In this document: one piece after another, positions 47,871-56,753 of the stretch
How positions within the stretch are numbered: position 1 is the first letter of the stretch
Layout: every line of letters begins with the position of its first letter
Source of the DNA: Marinobacter sp. NP-4(2019)
GTDB lineage: Bacteria; Pseudomonadota; Gammaproteobacteria; Pseudomonadales; Oleiphilaceae
Length of the DNA stretch: 64,000 nt
Direction: 5' to 3'
Assembly (NCBI RefSeq): GCF_003994855.1
Contig: NZ_CP034142.1
Span: 2,418,001 to 2,482,000, forward strand
Notes under the pieces: generated by a model
The model's input: only the letters and a program-made list of their open reading frames with translations
Database searches by the model: none
What the model was told of the DNA's origin: nothing
Made by a program: the position numbers and the translations under genes

Positions 47871-48003
47871 CGAGGTGAGGTCAGTCCTCATCAGGCATTC
47901 TGAAACTTCAGGCCTTCAGAATCCTTGTTCCGCGTTTCGACGCCCGGGTTCAACAGAACCCCTTTTGACAAGAGCCATGCCCGATCGGGGTGGCTCTTTT
48001 TTT
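47871..48003 (+). ncRNA. Candidate small RNA
   Basis: A TATGAT -10 box (47859-47864) would start a transcript near 47871 that ends at an intrinsic terminator at 48003, about 133 bases. Four stems can be drawn: GTGAGG/CCTCAT, ATTCTGAA/TTCAGAAT, GGGTTC/GAACCC, and the terminator stem. A CRP-type site lies about 83 bp upstream of the putative start. No clear -35 box is seen, and no open frame longer than a few dozen codons. It is not a family I recognise. The weak point is the promoter; the terminator could also serve the MalT-like gene, whose stop is 217 bp upstream. Confidence 0.4.
47971..48003 (+). terminator. Intrinsic terminator between MalT-like gene and dinG
   Basis: AGAGCCA and TGGCTCT form a stem with an inner CCCGATCGGG helix, followed by seven T. 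It acts on plus-strand transcripts and ends just before the convergent dinG stop. Confidence 0.9.
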
Positions 48004-48008
48004 ATGGT

Positions 48009-50204
48009 CTACTGCTCGATGATGCGTCGAAACGGCGGCAAGGCGTCCAGCAATAACTGTCCATAGCGACGGGCCACAATGCGCCGATCAAGAATCGTTA
48101 CTCGCCCGGTATCCTGCTCCGTCCTAAGCAACCGGCCAACCGCCTGAACCAGCTTGATGGACGCGTCCGGCACGGTAATTTCCATAAAGGGGTTTCCGCC
48201 CCTCTGGGAGACCCATTCCGCCAGACTGGCCTCTATCGGGTCATCCGGCACCGAGAACGGTAAGCGCGTGATAACCACATGACCCAGGTATTTGCCCGGC
48301 AGGTCAATGCCCTCGGCAAAGCTGGCCACGCCGAAAAGTACGCTGGGCCTCCCCTCGTCCACCCGGGTACAGTGCTGGCGCAGCACCTCTCCCTTGGCCA
48401 TATCGTCCTGGGTAATGATCAGGTCGGGATACTCCGGCGCCAGGGCATCACGCACCAACTGCATCTGACGACGGGCGGTAAACAGTACGAGGGTTGCCTT
48501 CTCGCCCACCCAAAGATCCGGCAAACGTTCCACCAGGGCATCGGTGAAGGCATCATCACTCGGCATCGCTGTCATGGCGGGCACTTCCACTGTGGCCATC
48601 TCGGCGTAACGGAAGGAACTGGGTACCACCAGGAAACGACTGGCTTCCGGTAACCCCGCCCTTGCCTGGAGCCGGTCAAAACGACCGAGTGCGGTCAACG
48701 TCGCACTGGTCAGAACCGCACCGTACGCCCGGGACCATAGCCGCGAATACAGCAGGTTATCGGCCAGTACCGGACTGCTGTACAGGGTAATGTCCTCGGC
48801 GTGATCCCAACGCTGGCGAATCGCCCAACGAGCCGGCGGCGGGCTTTTCAGTTTTGGTTTTACGGCGATTTCTTCACTCTGTGAGTCTTCTTCGCCTTCA
48901 ACGGGTTTGCTGCCCGTGGTTTCACACCAGGCGACCCAGAGACGAAGTTGATCTTCGGCTCGGGCATGAAAGGAGCCAATCACCGGATACCAGGATTCAG
49001 CAGTTTCCCGGTCCACCTCATGTTCCTTGCGTTCGTCGAACGCCTTCTGGAGTTCATCCACCAGAACACCCAGCTGTCGCACCAGGCTGGCCGTTGCGAC
49101 CCGTGCATTGGCGGCCAACCCGGCCAGAGCTTCCGGCAATTCCCCTTCCGGATACCGCCACTGGGCAGTGCGGCGTTCTTCGCTGAACTCCCATCCGGTA
49201 TTCTGCTCCGCTTCGCTGTAAACCTCCGTCAGGGCCACATCGACCCCACGGGACGCTTCGCTGACGCGATCAATGGTTTTGGCGGCCTGGGTGGCCGGCG
49301 CCAGGAACGGCTGCATTTTTCCCAAAGCCTGGGACAGCTGTTTAAGCCACTGGCGGGTCGCGTTCAACGGAACCGATGCGGCAAAGTGGTTCAATGCCTT
49401 GTCCGGCAGGTGATGGGCCTCGTCAAAGATAAACAGGGCATTCTCCGGCTCGGGCAGGATAGCGCCGCCGCCAAGGGCCAGATCCGCCAGCACCAGGTCA
49501 TGGTTCGCTACAACGATATCGGCGTCGTCCAGGTCTTTGCGGGCGTCAAAAAACGCACAGCTGTCGAAGTAACTGCAATGGCGGTTGGTACACTGACGGT
49601 GATCGGTGGTGACCTGTCGCCAGATATCGTCGGGAATCTGATCCGGCCAATGGTCCCTGTCACCGTCCCAGGTCCGGGAACCGTAGCTGGCGAGCATATC
49701 CTCGAAGAAGGCACGGGTGCCCGGCTCTTCGTTACCGGGACCATCCAACAGGAACAGCGGCATGGTATCGCTGTCGCCATTGCCCTCATCATGAAGCCGG
49801 GCTTCCAGACGGGACATACAAAGATAGCGCCCCCGCCCCTTGGCCAGGGTCCAGGTGAAGTCCATCTTGCTGTGTTTCTTGAGATCCGGCAGATCCTTGT
49901 GAACGATCTGGTCCTGCAGTGCCACCGTTGCCGTCGAGATCACCAGGGTCTTGCCCAGGGCCCTGGCAACGGGAATGGCAGCAATCAGGTACGCCAGGGT
50001 TTTGCCGGTACCGGTTCCCGCCTCCACAACACAGGCCGATGGCGGCGACGTTCGTTGGCCGTCATTATCGGTGATATCGCCCATATAACGGGCGATTTCC
50101 GCAATCATCAGGCGCTGGCCATAACGCGCACGAATGTCCTTTCCTGCCAATACATCGCGGTAGGCCTGTTGAATCAGCTGTTTGGTGTCGTCTGTGAGGG
50201 CCAT
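48009..50204 (-). CDS. dinG: ATP-dependent DNA helicase DinG
   Basis: XPD-like iron-sulfur superfamily 2 helicase, 5'-3', involved in removing R-loops and in DNA repair. It has 731 residues. Walker A is VEAGTGTGKTLAYL (about 60-73) and the DEAH box is FDEAHHLPDKAL. The cluster cysteines appear in GRYLCMS and CTNRHCSYFDSC. The C-terminal motor has QAVGRLLRTEQDTG (motif VI). The ATG shares one base with the gspB stop (TGATG), so dinG is coupled to the secretion genes upstream. Confidence 0.93.
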   Translation of the reverse strand: MALTDDTKQLIQQAYRDVLAGKDIRARYGQRLMIAEIARYMGDITDNDGQRTSPPSACVVEAGTGTGKTLAYLIAAIPVARALGKTLVISTATVALQDQIVHKDLPDLKKHSKMDFTWTLAKGRGRYLCMSRLEARLHDEGNGDSDTMPLFLLDGPGNEEPGTRAFFEDMLASYGSRTWDGDRDHWPDQIPDDIWRQVTTDHRQCTNRHCSYFDSCAFFDARKDLDDADIVVANHDLVLADLALGGGAILPEPENALFIFDEAHHLPDKALNHFAASVPLNATRQWLKQLSQALGKMQPFLAPATQAAKTIDRVSEASRGVDVALTEVYSEAEQNTGWEFSEERRTAQWRYPEGELPEALAGLAANARVATASLVRQLGVLVDELQKAFDERKEHEVDRETAESWYPVIGSFHARAEDQLRLWVAWCETTGSKPVEGEEDSQSEEIAVKPKLKSPPPARWAIRQRWDHAEDITLYSSPVLADNLLYSRLWSRAYGAVLTSATLTALGRFDRLQARAGLPEASRFLVVPSSFRYAEMATVEVPAMTAMPSDDAFTDALVERLPDLWVGEKATLVLFTARRQMQLVRDALAPEYPDLIITQDDMAKGEVLRQHCTRVDEGRPSVLFGVASFAEGIDLPGKYLGHVVITRLPFSVPDDPIEASLAEWVSQRGGNPFMEITVPDASIKLVQAVGRLLRTEQDTGRVTILDRRIVARRYGQLLLDALPPFRRIIEQ

Positions 50205-50935
50205 CAGCGGGGACTCATCCAGTCGCGAACCACACCGACGCGGAACTGGCGACCATTCTTGCTCAGAACCACGCCGTCTTCGGTGATGCGCTCAACGCGG
50301 ATGCCCGAGAAGCTGTCGCCAGCTCTCATGTACTGATTGTTAATCATCACCCGTCGGGCAGTCGGTTCTGACGAGTAAATATGACTGTTGAAAATCAAAT
50401 CGGGAATACTCTTCTGGAATGGCAGGGGTAATTCAACCAGGTGGGGCACACGACCCACCGGCTCCTGCTCAGGCTGAGTTGGCACCGGCTCAGACACCGT
50501 CCGGTTGGGTACAATCACGGTCGGACGAAGACGGGGCTCTGCCCCGCCACTCTCGGCGATGGCATCCACCGGCGGCTCGTCAACGGACGACTCCGGTACG
50601 ATCCCGGCAGTGTCTGTTTCAGGGGGCTGATCGGAAATCGGGGCTTCCTCCGGGGTTTGTCGAGACTCGGTTTTCGATTCTGGTTCCGCGGCTTGTACAT
50701 GCCGATCAGCGCCGGGCTTTTCCGCTTCATCACCCACCGCGGTTAAACCACCGGGCCAGAAAATCACCGCCAGGACCGCAGCATTGATAATCAACGCAAC
50801 CGCGACCCAGACGGCCGCCGGCACAGACTTTTTACGAGGCTTATGGATAAGCTGAACCTGCTGACCCAGATCCGGTACCTTACCCTGACGGCGTTCAGTC
50901 TCGGATTTCCTCAGAGCATCCAGGATATAGGACAT
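50204..50935 (-). CDS. gspB: Type II secretion system assembly protein GspB
   Basis: 243-residue single-pass inner-membrane protein. The cytoplasmic start MSYILDALRKSETERRQG is the GspB family signature. A transmembrane helix (about 40-60) is followed by a Pro/Glu-rich periplasmic linker and the C-terminal GspB domain (IFNSHIYSSEPTARRVMINN, then GVVRDW). With GspA it helps place the GspD secretin in the outer membrane through peptidoglycan. The coding end overlaps dinG by one base and the start overlaps gspA by one base. Confidence 0.92.
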   Translation of the reverse strand: MSYILDALRKSETERRQGKVPDLGQQVQLIHKPRKKSVPAAVWVAVALIINAAVLAVIFWPGGLTAVGDEAEKPGADRHVQAAEPESKTESRQTPEEAPISDQPPETDTAGIVPESSVDEPPVDAIAESGGAEPRLRPTVIVPNRTVSEPVPTQPEQEPVGRVPHLVELPLPFQKSIPDLIFNSHIYSSEPTARRVMINNQYMRAGDSFSGIRVERITEDGVVLSKNGRQFRVGVVRDWMSPR

Positions 50936-52626
50936 CAGTGATCCCCCTGCGACGCACCGGTCGACACCAGCCTTGGTACCTTTTCATCCAGGTCGTTGGT
51001 GATCTGGATGAGTGTCATGGCGCCAGCAATGCCATCCACCACAAGCCCTTTTTTCTGCTGGTACCAGCGTACCTGCTCGCGGGTTTCCATACGCTTGATC
51101 TGGTCACTTTGCTCGCGCCCGGTGGACAGCAGATCCGCCAACTCCATCATTCGGGAGCTCAGCCAAAGCTGTTCGGTGCTGGCCTCGCTGCTGTCTTCGC
51201 TGTCGTCCATATAGGGCGGCAACTGCCACAGTACGGTAAATTCGCCGAACCAGAATGCTTCCAGGGAATCGAACGAATAGCTCTCGGTACCTTCTGGCGT
51301 CGCCACAACAGCCTGTTTTCCATCAAGATGCTGAATAGTCACATAGCGCCGCTGCCCCTCAGCATTGCGGAGCTCCAGGATCGCCGGTCGGTTGAGCAGC
51401 TCGAGGCTTCGGCGTGTGCCCTGTCGTGCCAGACAGGCGAGGCCTCTAATCCGGGCGAATATGCAGGCCTCAGGGTTATCGGAAGGGACGTAGTCGGCTC
51501 CCCAGAGATCAAAGAGACTACGAAAAGCATTGGCCTGTGACTGACCGTGTGTGTCGAACTCGAACAATCGGGCCGGTTCTGCCACAGGCTCGGGTAACGG
51601 TTCCGGAGATTCAGGCTCGGGTACGGGATCAGCGCGCTCAATGGTACCAGTAACAGCGACGCCCTGTTCCCCGGTCAGCGGCGTGGAGGCCTCGGCGCCC
51701 ACCTGCCAGCGCTCAAACAGCCAGACAGTACCGATAATGGCCACCAGCACCGAGGCCGCCAGGGCAAGGTATCGGGGCTTATCGACACCGCGTCCTGATA
51801 CCGGTCGCGCGGCTGGGGAACGGCTGCCGTTCACTTCTTTTGCTGCCGTGCGGATATGACTTGCGGTAATCACATGCTCACCCTCGGCATAAGCGCCGAG
51901 CAGTGCGCGATCACTGATCAGGTTGATTAGCCGGGGGATACCGTTGCTGACTTTAAACAGCTTCTTGATGGCGCCGCCAGTGAATATATCCGCCCTTAGA
52001 CCGGCCACCCCCAGTCGATACCTCAGATACCCCGGCAGCTCATCCCTGCTCAGGGCGTCCAGATGATAGCGCGCGGTGACACGCTGGTTGAGCTGACGAA
52101 GCTCCGGTCGTGCCAGTAATTCCTGAAGCTCGGGCTGACCCAGCAGGACGATCTGGAGCAGTTTCTTCTCCGCCGTTTCCAGATTGGTTAACAGGCGCAG
52201 CTGTTCAAGCACGTCGGCGGACAGGTTCTGGGCTTCGTCAATCATCAGAACCTTGTGTCGCCCGGCCCCATGGGCCTTGAGCAAGTCGGTGTTGATCAGA
52301 TCCACCAACTGTTTGATGCTGGCCCCGACCGGATGGGGAATCTCAAGCTCGTCGCAAATGGATGACAACAGTTCCCTGGCGGATAGCCGGGGGTTGAGAA
52401 TCAAAGCAATATCGACATGATCCGGGACGTTCTCAATAAAACAGCGGCTCACGGTAGTCTTACCGGTACCCACCTCACCGGTAATCACAATAAAACCACC
52501 CTGCCCCTGAACGCCGTACATCAGGTGTGCAAGCGCCTCTTTATGACGCTCGCTCAGAAACAGATAACGGGGGTCCGGAGCAATCGAAAACGGGGGTTCC
52601 CGAAAACCGAAAAAATCGTAGTACAT
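50935..52626 (-). CDS. gspA: Type II secretion ATPase GspA (ExeA type)
   Basis: 563-residue inner-membrane ATPase with a periplasmic wall-binding domain. The cytoplasmic AAA part begins YYDFFGFREPPFSIAPDPRY with Walker A GEVGTGKTTVS (about 50-60) and Walker B KVLMIDEAQNL. One membrane helix lies near 285-303. The periplasmic part includes a peptidase-C39-like stretch and ends with a peptidoglycan-binding domain (WYQQKKGLVVDGIAG). It works with GspB. The main gsp operon is not in the window. Confidence 0.92.
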   Translation of the reverse strand: MYYDFFGFREPPFSIAPDPRYLFLSERHKEALAHLMYGVQGQGGFIVITGEVGTGKTTVSRCFIENVPDHVDIALILNPRLSARELLSSICDELEIPHPVGASIKQLVDLINTDLLKAHGAGRHKVLMIDEAQNLSADVLEQLRLLTNLETAEKKLLQIVLLGQPELQELLARPELRQLNQRVTARYHLDALSRDELPGYLRYRLGVAGLRADIFTGGAIKKLFKVSNGIPRLINLISDRALLGAYAEGEHVITASHIRTAAKEVNGSRSPAARPVSGRGVDKPRYLALAASVLVAIIGTVWLFERWQVGAEASTPLTGEQGVAVTGTIERADPVPEPESPEPLPEPVAEPARLFEFDTHGQSQANAFRSLFDLWGADYVPSDNPEACIFARIRGLACLARQGTRRSLELLNRPAILELRNAEGQRRYVTIQHLDGKQAVVATPEGTESYSFDSLEAFWFGEFTVLWQLPPYMDDSEDSSEASTEQLWLSSRMMELADLLSTGREQSDQIKRMETREQVRWYQQKKGLVVDGIAGAMTLIQITNDLDEKVPRLVSTGASQGDH

Positions 52627-52738
52627 GAGAGTCCAGTCAGGTGCTCAAACGGAGCTTGCGGAAGTCAGTGGAGGCGATTCCCCAGAAGGCTTCCCGGCCA
52701 TCGCGGTATCATACCGCCCGGCCCCGGGAAATGTCATC

Positions 52739-54226
52739 TCAGGAGGTACCGGAATCTGCATTGCTTACCAGTTTGAGCTCGGCGTTTGCCCGTTTCTGCT
52801 GATGTTTGAGTCGCCGGACACAACGCTCCAGGGTCTTCGAGATACGCGCATGGGAACGGATCATCGAAATCTTTGGCCAGGTGGCCCGCTCCCCCGCCAG
52901 GATCATCTCCCGGACATATTCTGGCTCCGGGTTCGCCAGCATACGCCGGAAATGCCGTAACCGGTATGACGGTGCGATGGTGACATCCCCCGAATAACGC
53001 TGGGCCATGATGGTATACAGTTGGCCCGACACCTGACGCATGATCTCAGGGCGAACCCGCTTGCGAAGATAATCAAACAGCCCCTGCCCGTGAAACTGGA
53101 TCTCGGATTTAAGCAGGTGCATCGGAAGGTTTGCGAGGCTCAGCTTTTCATCCCGGCCGCGTCGATTAAGAAACGGCACAACGTGGGGGTTGGTCTGACT
53201 GACAATGGTGAAGTTGACGTCATAAAGGTGCATCAGCCGTTCAATCGGCAAGTCGCTGACCACCGATCCATCCACGAATTTCAACCGGGGCATGTACGGC
53301 AGCGAGTTTCCGTGTATATCCTTCTTCATCAGGGTCACCGGTGGGTAAATGCCCGGGACCGCAGCACTGGCCATGGCGGCACTCCACACCAGAATATAAG
53401 GCGAAGTATAGCCACACAATAACCGCGCCTTCTGATGCGTCTGTACAGGCGATACGCTGACGTTGATGGAACGACCGGTACGTTGAAACGCCTCCTCGAA
53501 CGTATACTCACCAATATTCGCTCTCAGACAGGCTTTCAACTGATCCTGGTCCATCAGCCCGTCCCCCCGCATCGCACTGATCAGGCCACGCCACTTCCAG
53601 GCTTTCAGGTGATGGTGCTCCGGCACCAGCATTTCAGGAATTTCCGCATCGGTGTGAACACCCAGTATTCCGGCAATAATCGCCCCGATACTGGAGCCCG
53701 CCACCACCTGCGGCAACAGGCCCTTTTCCCACAATGCCTTGATCACACCAAAATGGAACATACCCAACGTCGCCCCGCCACTGAGCAACAGCGTCGGGCG
53801 ACCGTAGCTGGTCAGGGTATCCCGGAAAAATTGCAGCTTGTCGGACACAGGAAACCCTGGAACAGGGTGATCACAGAGGAAATCCAGCGCTTCGCAGACC
53901 TGGGTGATGTATTCCTCAACCAGATGCTTGGTGCCCACGCGGGACCGACTGTAGAGGGCGGCATTGCCCATGTTGCCCAGATCGTGGTGGAGACCTTCCC
54001 GTAACGCTCGTTTCAAACGCTCGAAATCGTTCTGCTGTCGATACTGGCGAAGGTTGCTGAGCCGGTCATAGATCAGCTCATAGTGATAAAGGTCGGAAAC
54101 AAAATCCTCTTTCCACTCGACATTGCCCTCAAGGAAGTCGAGTTCGAGGGCGGCGGCTTTCCAGACCTCGTAATTGGGTGCCTCCGCCAGCATTTTACGA
54201 AACTTGCGAATGCGGTCATCGGTCAT
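52739..54226 (-). CDS. Patatin-like phospholipase with DUF3336 domain
   Basis: 495 residues. The N-terminal helical DUF3336 domain (about 1-145) is followed by the patatin fold. The oxyanion loop is LLSGGATLGMFHFGV, the nucleophile Ser179 is in AGSSIGAI and the Asp is at about 319 in FVDGS. This domain order is shared with yeast triacylglycerol lipases TGL3-5. No signal peptide is seen. It is five bases downstream of mlaA, so both are probably cotranscribed, hinting at a role in lipid turnover of the envelope. Confidence 0.9.
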   Translation of the reverse strand: MTDDRIRKFRKMLAEAPNYEVWKAAALELDFLEGNVEWKEDFVSDLYHYELIYDRLSNLRQYRQQNDFERLKRALREGLHHDLGNMGNAALYSRSRVGTKHLVEEYITQVCEALDFLCDHPVPGFPVSDKLQFFRDTLTSYGRPTLLLSGGATLGMFHFGVIKALWEKGLLPQVVAGSSIGAIIAGILGVHTDAEIPEMLVPEHHHLKAWKWRGLISAMRGDGLMDQDQLKACLRANIGEYTFEEAFQRTGRSINVSVSPVQTHQKARLLCGYTSPYILVWSAAMASAAVPGIYPPVTLMKKDIHGNSLPYMPRLKFVDGSVVSDLPIERLMHLYDVNFTIVSQTNPHVVPFLNRRGRDEKLSLANLPMHLLKSEIQFHGQGLFDYLRKRVRPEIMRQVSGQLYTIMAQRYSGDVTIAPSYRLRHFRRMLANPEPEYVREMILAGERATWPKISMIRSHARISKTLERCVRRLKHQQKRANAELKLVSNADSGTS

Positions 54227-54231
54227 TGCAG

Positions 54232-55017
54232 TCAGAAATCTTCCAGCATCAGATCATCGTCTTCATCTGCAAACGGGTCGGATGTCGTCTTGCCATCATT
54301 AATCAGGTATTCCCGACGCTGCAGATACGCGTTCCTGACGAAAGTATAGCCGTCCCCGGACATAAAGCTTTCCGCAGGGATGAGATCGGCCCGTTTATCC
54401 ACGATCTGCAGCGTCCTGGCGAAATAGACATCCGGCTCCTCGGCAGCATCCCAGGCAGATGGGAGAAGCAGCAGGTCGGTCCCGAACCCGGCAAAATCCC
54501 TGGGGTTGGACGGACCCAGGAATGGCAGCATCAGGTAGGGACCGGAATCAACACCCCAATAACCCAGGGTCTGACCAAAATCCTCCGGACGCTCCGGAAG
54601 ATCGAAGGCAGTCGCGACGTCAATCAATCCTCCCAGCCCAAAAACCGTGTTGTAGGTGAAGCGGCCTGCCGCCACAACAGCGGATTCGCCCTTGAGCTGG
54701 AACAGACTGTTTGCGAAATTACGGACTTCGGTCAGGTTATTGAAAAAATTGGTCACGGCTCGGTCGGCAAAGTCCGGCATTGCCCACCGGTACGCCTTGG
54801 CTACAGGTCTTAGAAACCAGTTATCGATGGTCTCGTTGAAACCATATACCTTGCGATTCCAGTCTTCATAAGGATCCGTTTCGTTGACCGGACTGGACAT
54901 CTCGGGGGCTGGTTCCTGCACATTCTGGGCTGCCACCTGCATAGTGCCACCCACGAACCCGACGAGAGCGACCAGCACGACCACCAATGCACGGCATCGT
55001 GAAAAATAATCTGTCAT
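54232..55017 (-). CDS. mlaA: Phospholipid-removal protein MlaA (VacJ)
   Basis: Outer-membrane component of the Mla system that extracts misplaced phospholipids from the outer leaflet. It has 261 residues. Residues 1-30 are a signal peptide ending near VAAQ. No lipobox Cys follows, unlike E. coli MlaA; the only early Cys is at residue 8. This resembles the Pseudomonas form. The family core is NETDPYEDWNRKVYGFNETI and the later TLGYWGVDSGPYLMLPFLGP. The acidic C-terminus (DEDDDLMLEDF) extends past the core. Other mla genes are not in the window. Confidence 0.94.
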   Translation of the reverse strand: MTDYFSRCRALVVVLVALVGFVGGTMQVAAQNVQEPAPEMSSPVNETDPYEDWNRKVYGFNETIDNWFLRPVAKAYRWAMPDFADRAVTNFFNNLTEVRNFANSLFQLKGESAVVAAGRFTYNTVFGLGGLIDVATAFDLPERPEDFGQTLGYWGVDSGPYLMLPFLGPSNPRDFAGFGTDLLLLPSAWDAAEEPDVYFARTLQIVDKRADLIPAESFMSGDGYTFVRNAYLQRREYLINDGKTTSDPFADEDDDLMLEDF

Positions 55018-55109
55018 TTTTGAGCCTGAGGTTGTTAAATCCGTTTCAGTTCGTCGAAAATACCGGCTCTGTTTTTCTTCTTATTCGCTCTCAGGTTCGG
55101 AGGAACCCG

Positions 55110-55517
55110 ATGTCAGTACCGGGAAATCTAGTCAACACCTTGTCCGTTCCCCTTCGCTGGGGAGATATGGATGCTTACGGCCATGCCAACAATACGGTCT
55201 ATTTCCGATTCTTCGAGGAAGCCCGGATCGTATGGCTGAGATCCCTTGAATTAGGCGGTCCCGAGGCAGCCGATGGGCCGATCATTATAAAGACCAGCGC
55301 CACCTTTCTGAAGGAGCTGAATCACCCGGCCACCGTTGTGGTGAAAACATACGCCGACAAGGCCGGCAATACCAGTCTGGATACGTATCATACCCTGACG
55401 GATGCCGACACAGGTGAACTGTATGCCGAGGGTTACGCCAAGATTGTCTGGTTCGATCGGGCAGCCCGTTCCTCCACCCGACTGCCGGACAAACTCAGGG
55501 CCCTGGCAGCCGAATGA
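55110..55517 (+). CDS. Acyl-CoA thioesterase, 4-hydroxybenzoyl-CoA thioesterase family
   Basis: 135-residue single hotdog-domain enzyme. The active-site motif WGDMDAYGHANNTVYFRFFEEAR holds the catalytic Asp (about residue 19). The ATG giving MSVPGNLVN is chosen because GGAGGAA lies four bases upstream; the longer frame begins inside the divergent mlaA. It resembles YbgC-type short- or medium-chain acyl-CoA thioesterases, but the chain length preference cannot be told. It converges with the KAS III-like gene, 13 bp apart. Confidence 0.88.
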   Translation: MSVPGNLVNTLSVPLRWGDMDAYGHANNTVYFRFFEEARIVWLRSLELGGPEAADGPIIIKTSATFLKELNHPATVVVKTYADKAGNTSLDTYHTLTDADTGELYAEGYAKIVWFDRAARSSTRLPDKLRALAAE

Positions 55518-55530
55518 ATGTTAGCCGGGG

Positions 55531-56652
55531 TTATCGGCGGCGTACAACGACGCTGCCGATAGAATAACCGGCCCCGAAGGAGCAGATCACGCCCAGATCA
55601 CCGGATTTCAGGTCATCCTTGTGTTTATGGAAAGCAATGATGGAACCGGCCGAACTGGTGTTGGCGTACTCGTCAAGAATCACCGGCGCCTCATCGGTAT
55701 CGGCATCGCGACCCAGGACCTTGCGGGCAATCAACTGGTTCATGTTCAGGTTGGCCTGGTGCAGCCACATGCGACGCAGGTCGTCTGGCGCCAGTGACAG
55801 CCCGTTCAGTTGATTCAGGATAGTTTCGGCAACCAACGGCGATACTTCCTTGAATACCTTCCGGCCCTGCTGCACAAACAGCTTGTCCGGCTTGCCAATT
55901 CCGGACTCATCTCCCCGGTTCAGGAAACCAAAGTTATTACGGATGTTGTTGGAGAACTTGGTCTTGAGACTGGTGCCGAGAATTTCGAATCCCTGCCCCG
56001 AAGCCGTATCTTCCTCACGCTCCACCAGTATGGCGGTGCAGGCATCGCCGAAAATGAAGTGGCTGTCGCGGTCCCGGAAATTCAGGTGGCCGGAGCAGAT
56101 CTCAGGGCTGACCACCAACACCGCGCGGGCGCTGCCGTTCTCCACGGAATTGACCGCCGCCTGAAGACCAAACGTTGCTGAACTGCAGGCTACGTTCATG
56201 TCATAGGCGAACCCATCGATCCCCAGGGCATTCTGGACTTCAATGGAAATGGCCGGGTAAGGACGCTGCATGTTGGAACAGGCAACGATCACCGCATCCA
56301 CATCCGCCGCGGTCTTCCCGGCTTGCTCCAGGGCCTCCTTGCAGGCAGCCACCGACATATCACACTGCACCGAGGGCTCATCGTTCCCGCGCTCGGGAAT
56401 GTGCGGTGCCATTCGCTCCGGATCCAGAATGCCGCTCTTGTCGATCACGTGACGACGTTTAATGCCGGATGCCTTTTCAATGAAACTGGAGGAGGAAGGC
56501 TGCAGAGCTTCCAGTTCGCCCCGGGCGATTTCGTCGGCATGTTGGCCATTATGAATCTCAACGAAGGCATTGAATGCCTCCACCAGTTCGTCGTTGTCGA
56601 TGGTTGCAGGCGGTGTATACAGACCGGTTCCGCTGATGACGGCTTTAATCAC
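55531..56652 (-). CDS. Beta-ketoacyl-ACP synthase III-like enzyme
   Basis: 373-residue thiolase-fold condensing enzyme. The triad Cys156 (NVACSSATFG), His298 (LHQANLNM) and Asn331 (EYANTSSAGS) is intact. It is longer than canonical FabH by about 50 residues and is like Pseudomonas PA3286-type proteins, which take octanoyl-CoA from beta-oxidation into fatty acid synthesis. It may therefore use longer acyl-CoA than FabH. The start is GTG giving MIKAVISGTGLYTP. OleA-type head-to-head condensation is less likely given the sequence opening and length. Confidence 0.86.
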   Translation of the reverse strand: MIKAVISGTGLYTPPATIDNDELVEAFNAFVEIHNGQHADEIARGELEALQPSSSSFIEKASGIKRRHVIDKSGILDPERMAPHIPERGNDEPSVQCDMSVAACKEALEQAGKTAADVDAVIVACSNMQRPYPAISIEVQNALGIDGFAYDMNVACSSATFGLQAAVNSVENGSARAVLVVSPEICSGHLNFRDRDSHFIFGDACTAILVEREEDTASGQGFEILGTSLKTKFSNNIRNNFGFLNRGDESGIGKPDKLFVQQGRKVFKEVSPLVAETILNQLNGLSLAPDDLRRMWLHQANLNMNQLIARKVLGRDADTDEAPVILDEYANTSSAGSIIAFHKHKDDLKSGDLGVICSFGAGYSIGSVVVRRR

Positions 56653-56753
56653 GCTAACCCCACGTCATGGTAGTGTAAACAAATGAAAGAACATTCCGCT
56701 TATGCACCAAATAGTAACACAGTCCTGACAATTTGCTCGCGCCTATGGAGGCC

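Noticed and set aside
48948..50336. 462-codon open frame antisense to dinG
   Set aside because: No domain; codon pattern follows dinG.
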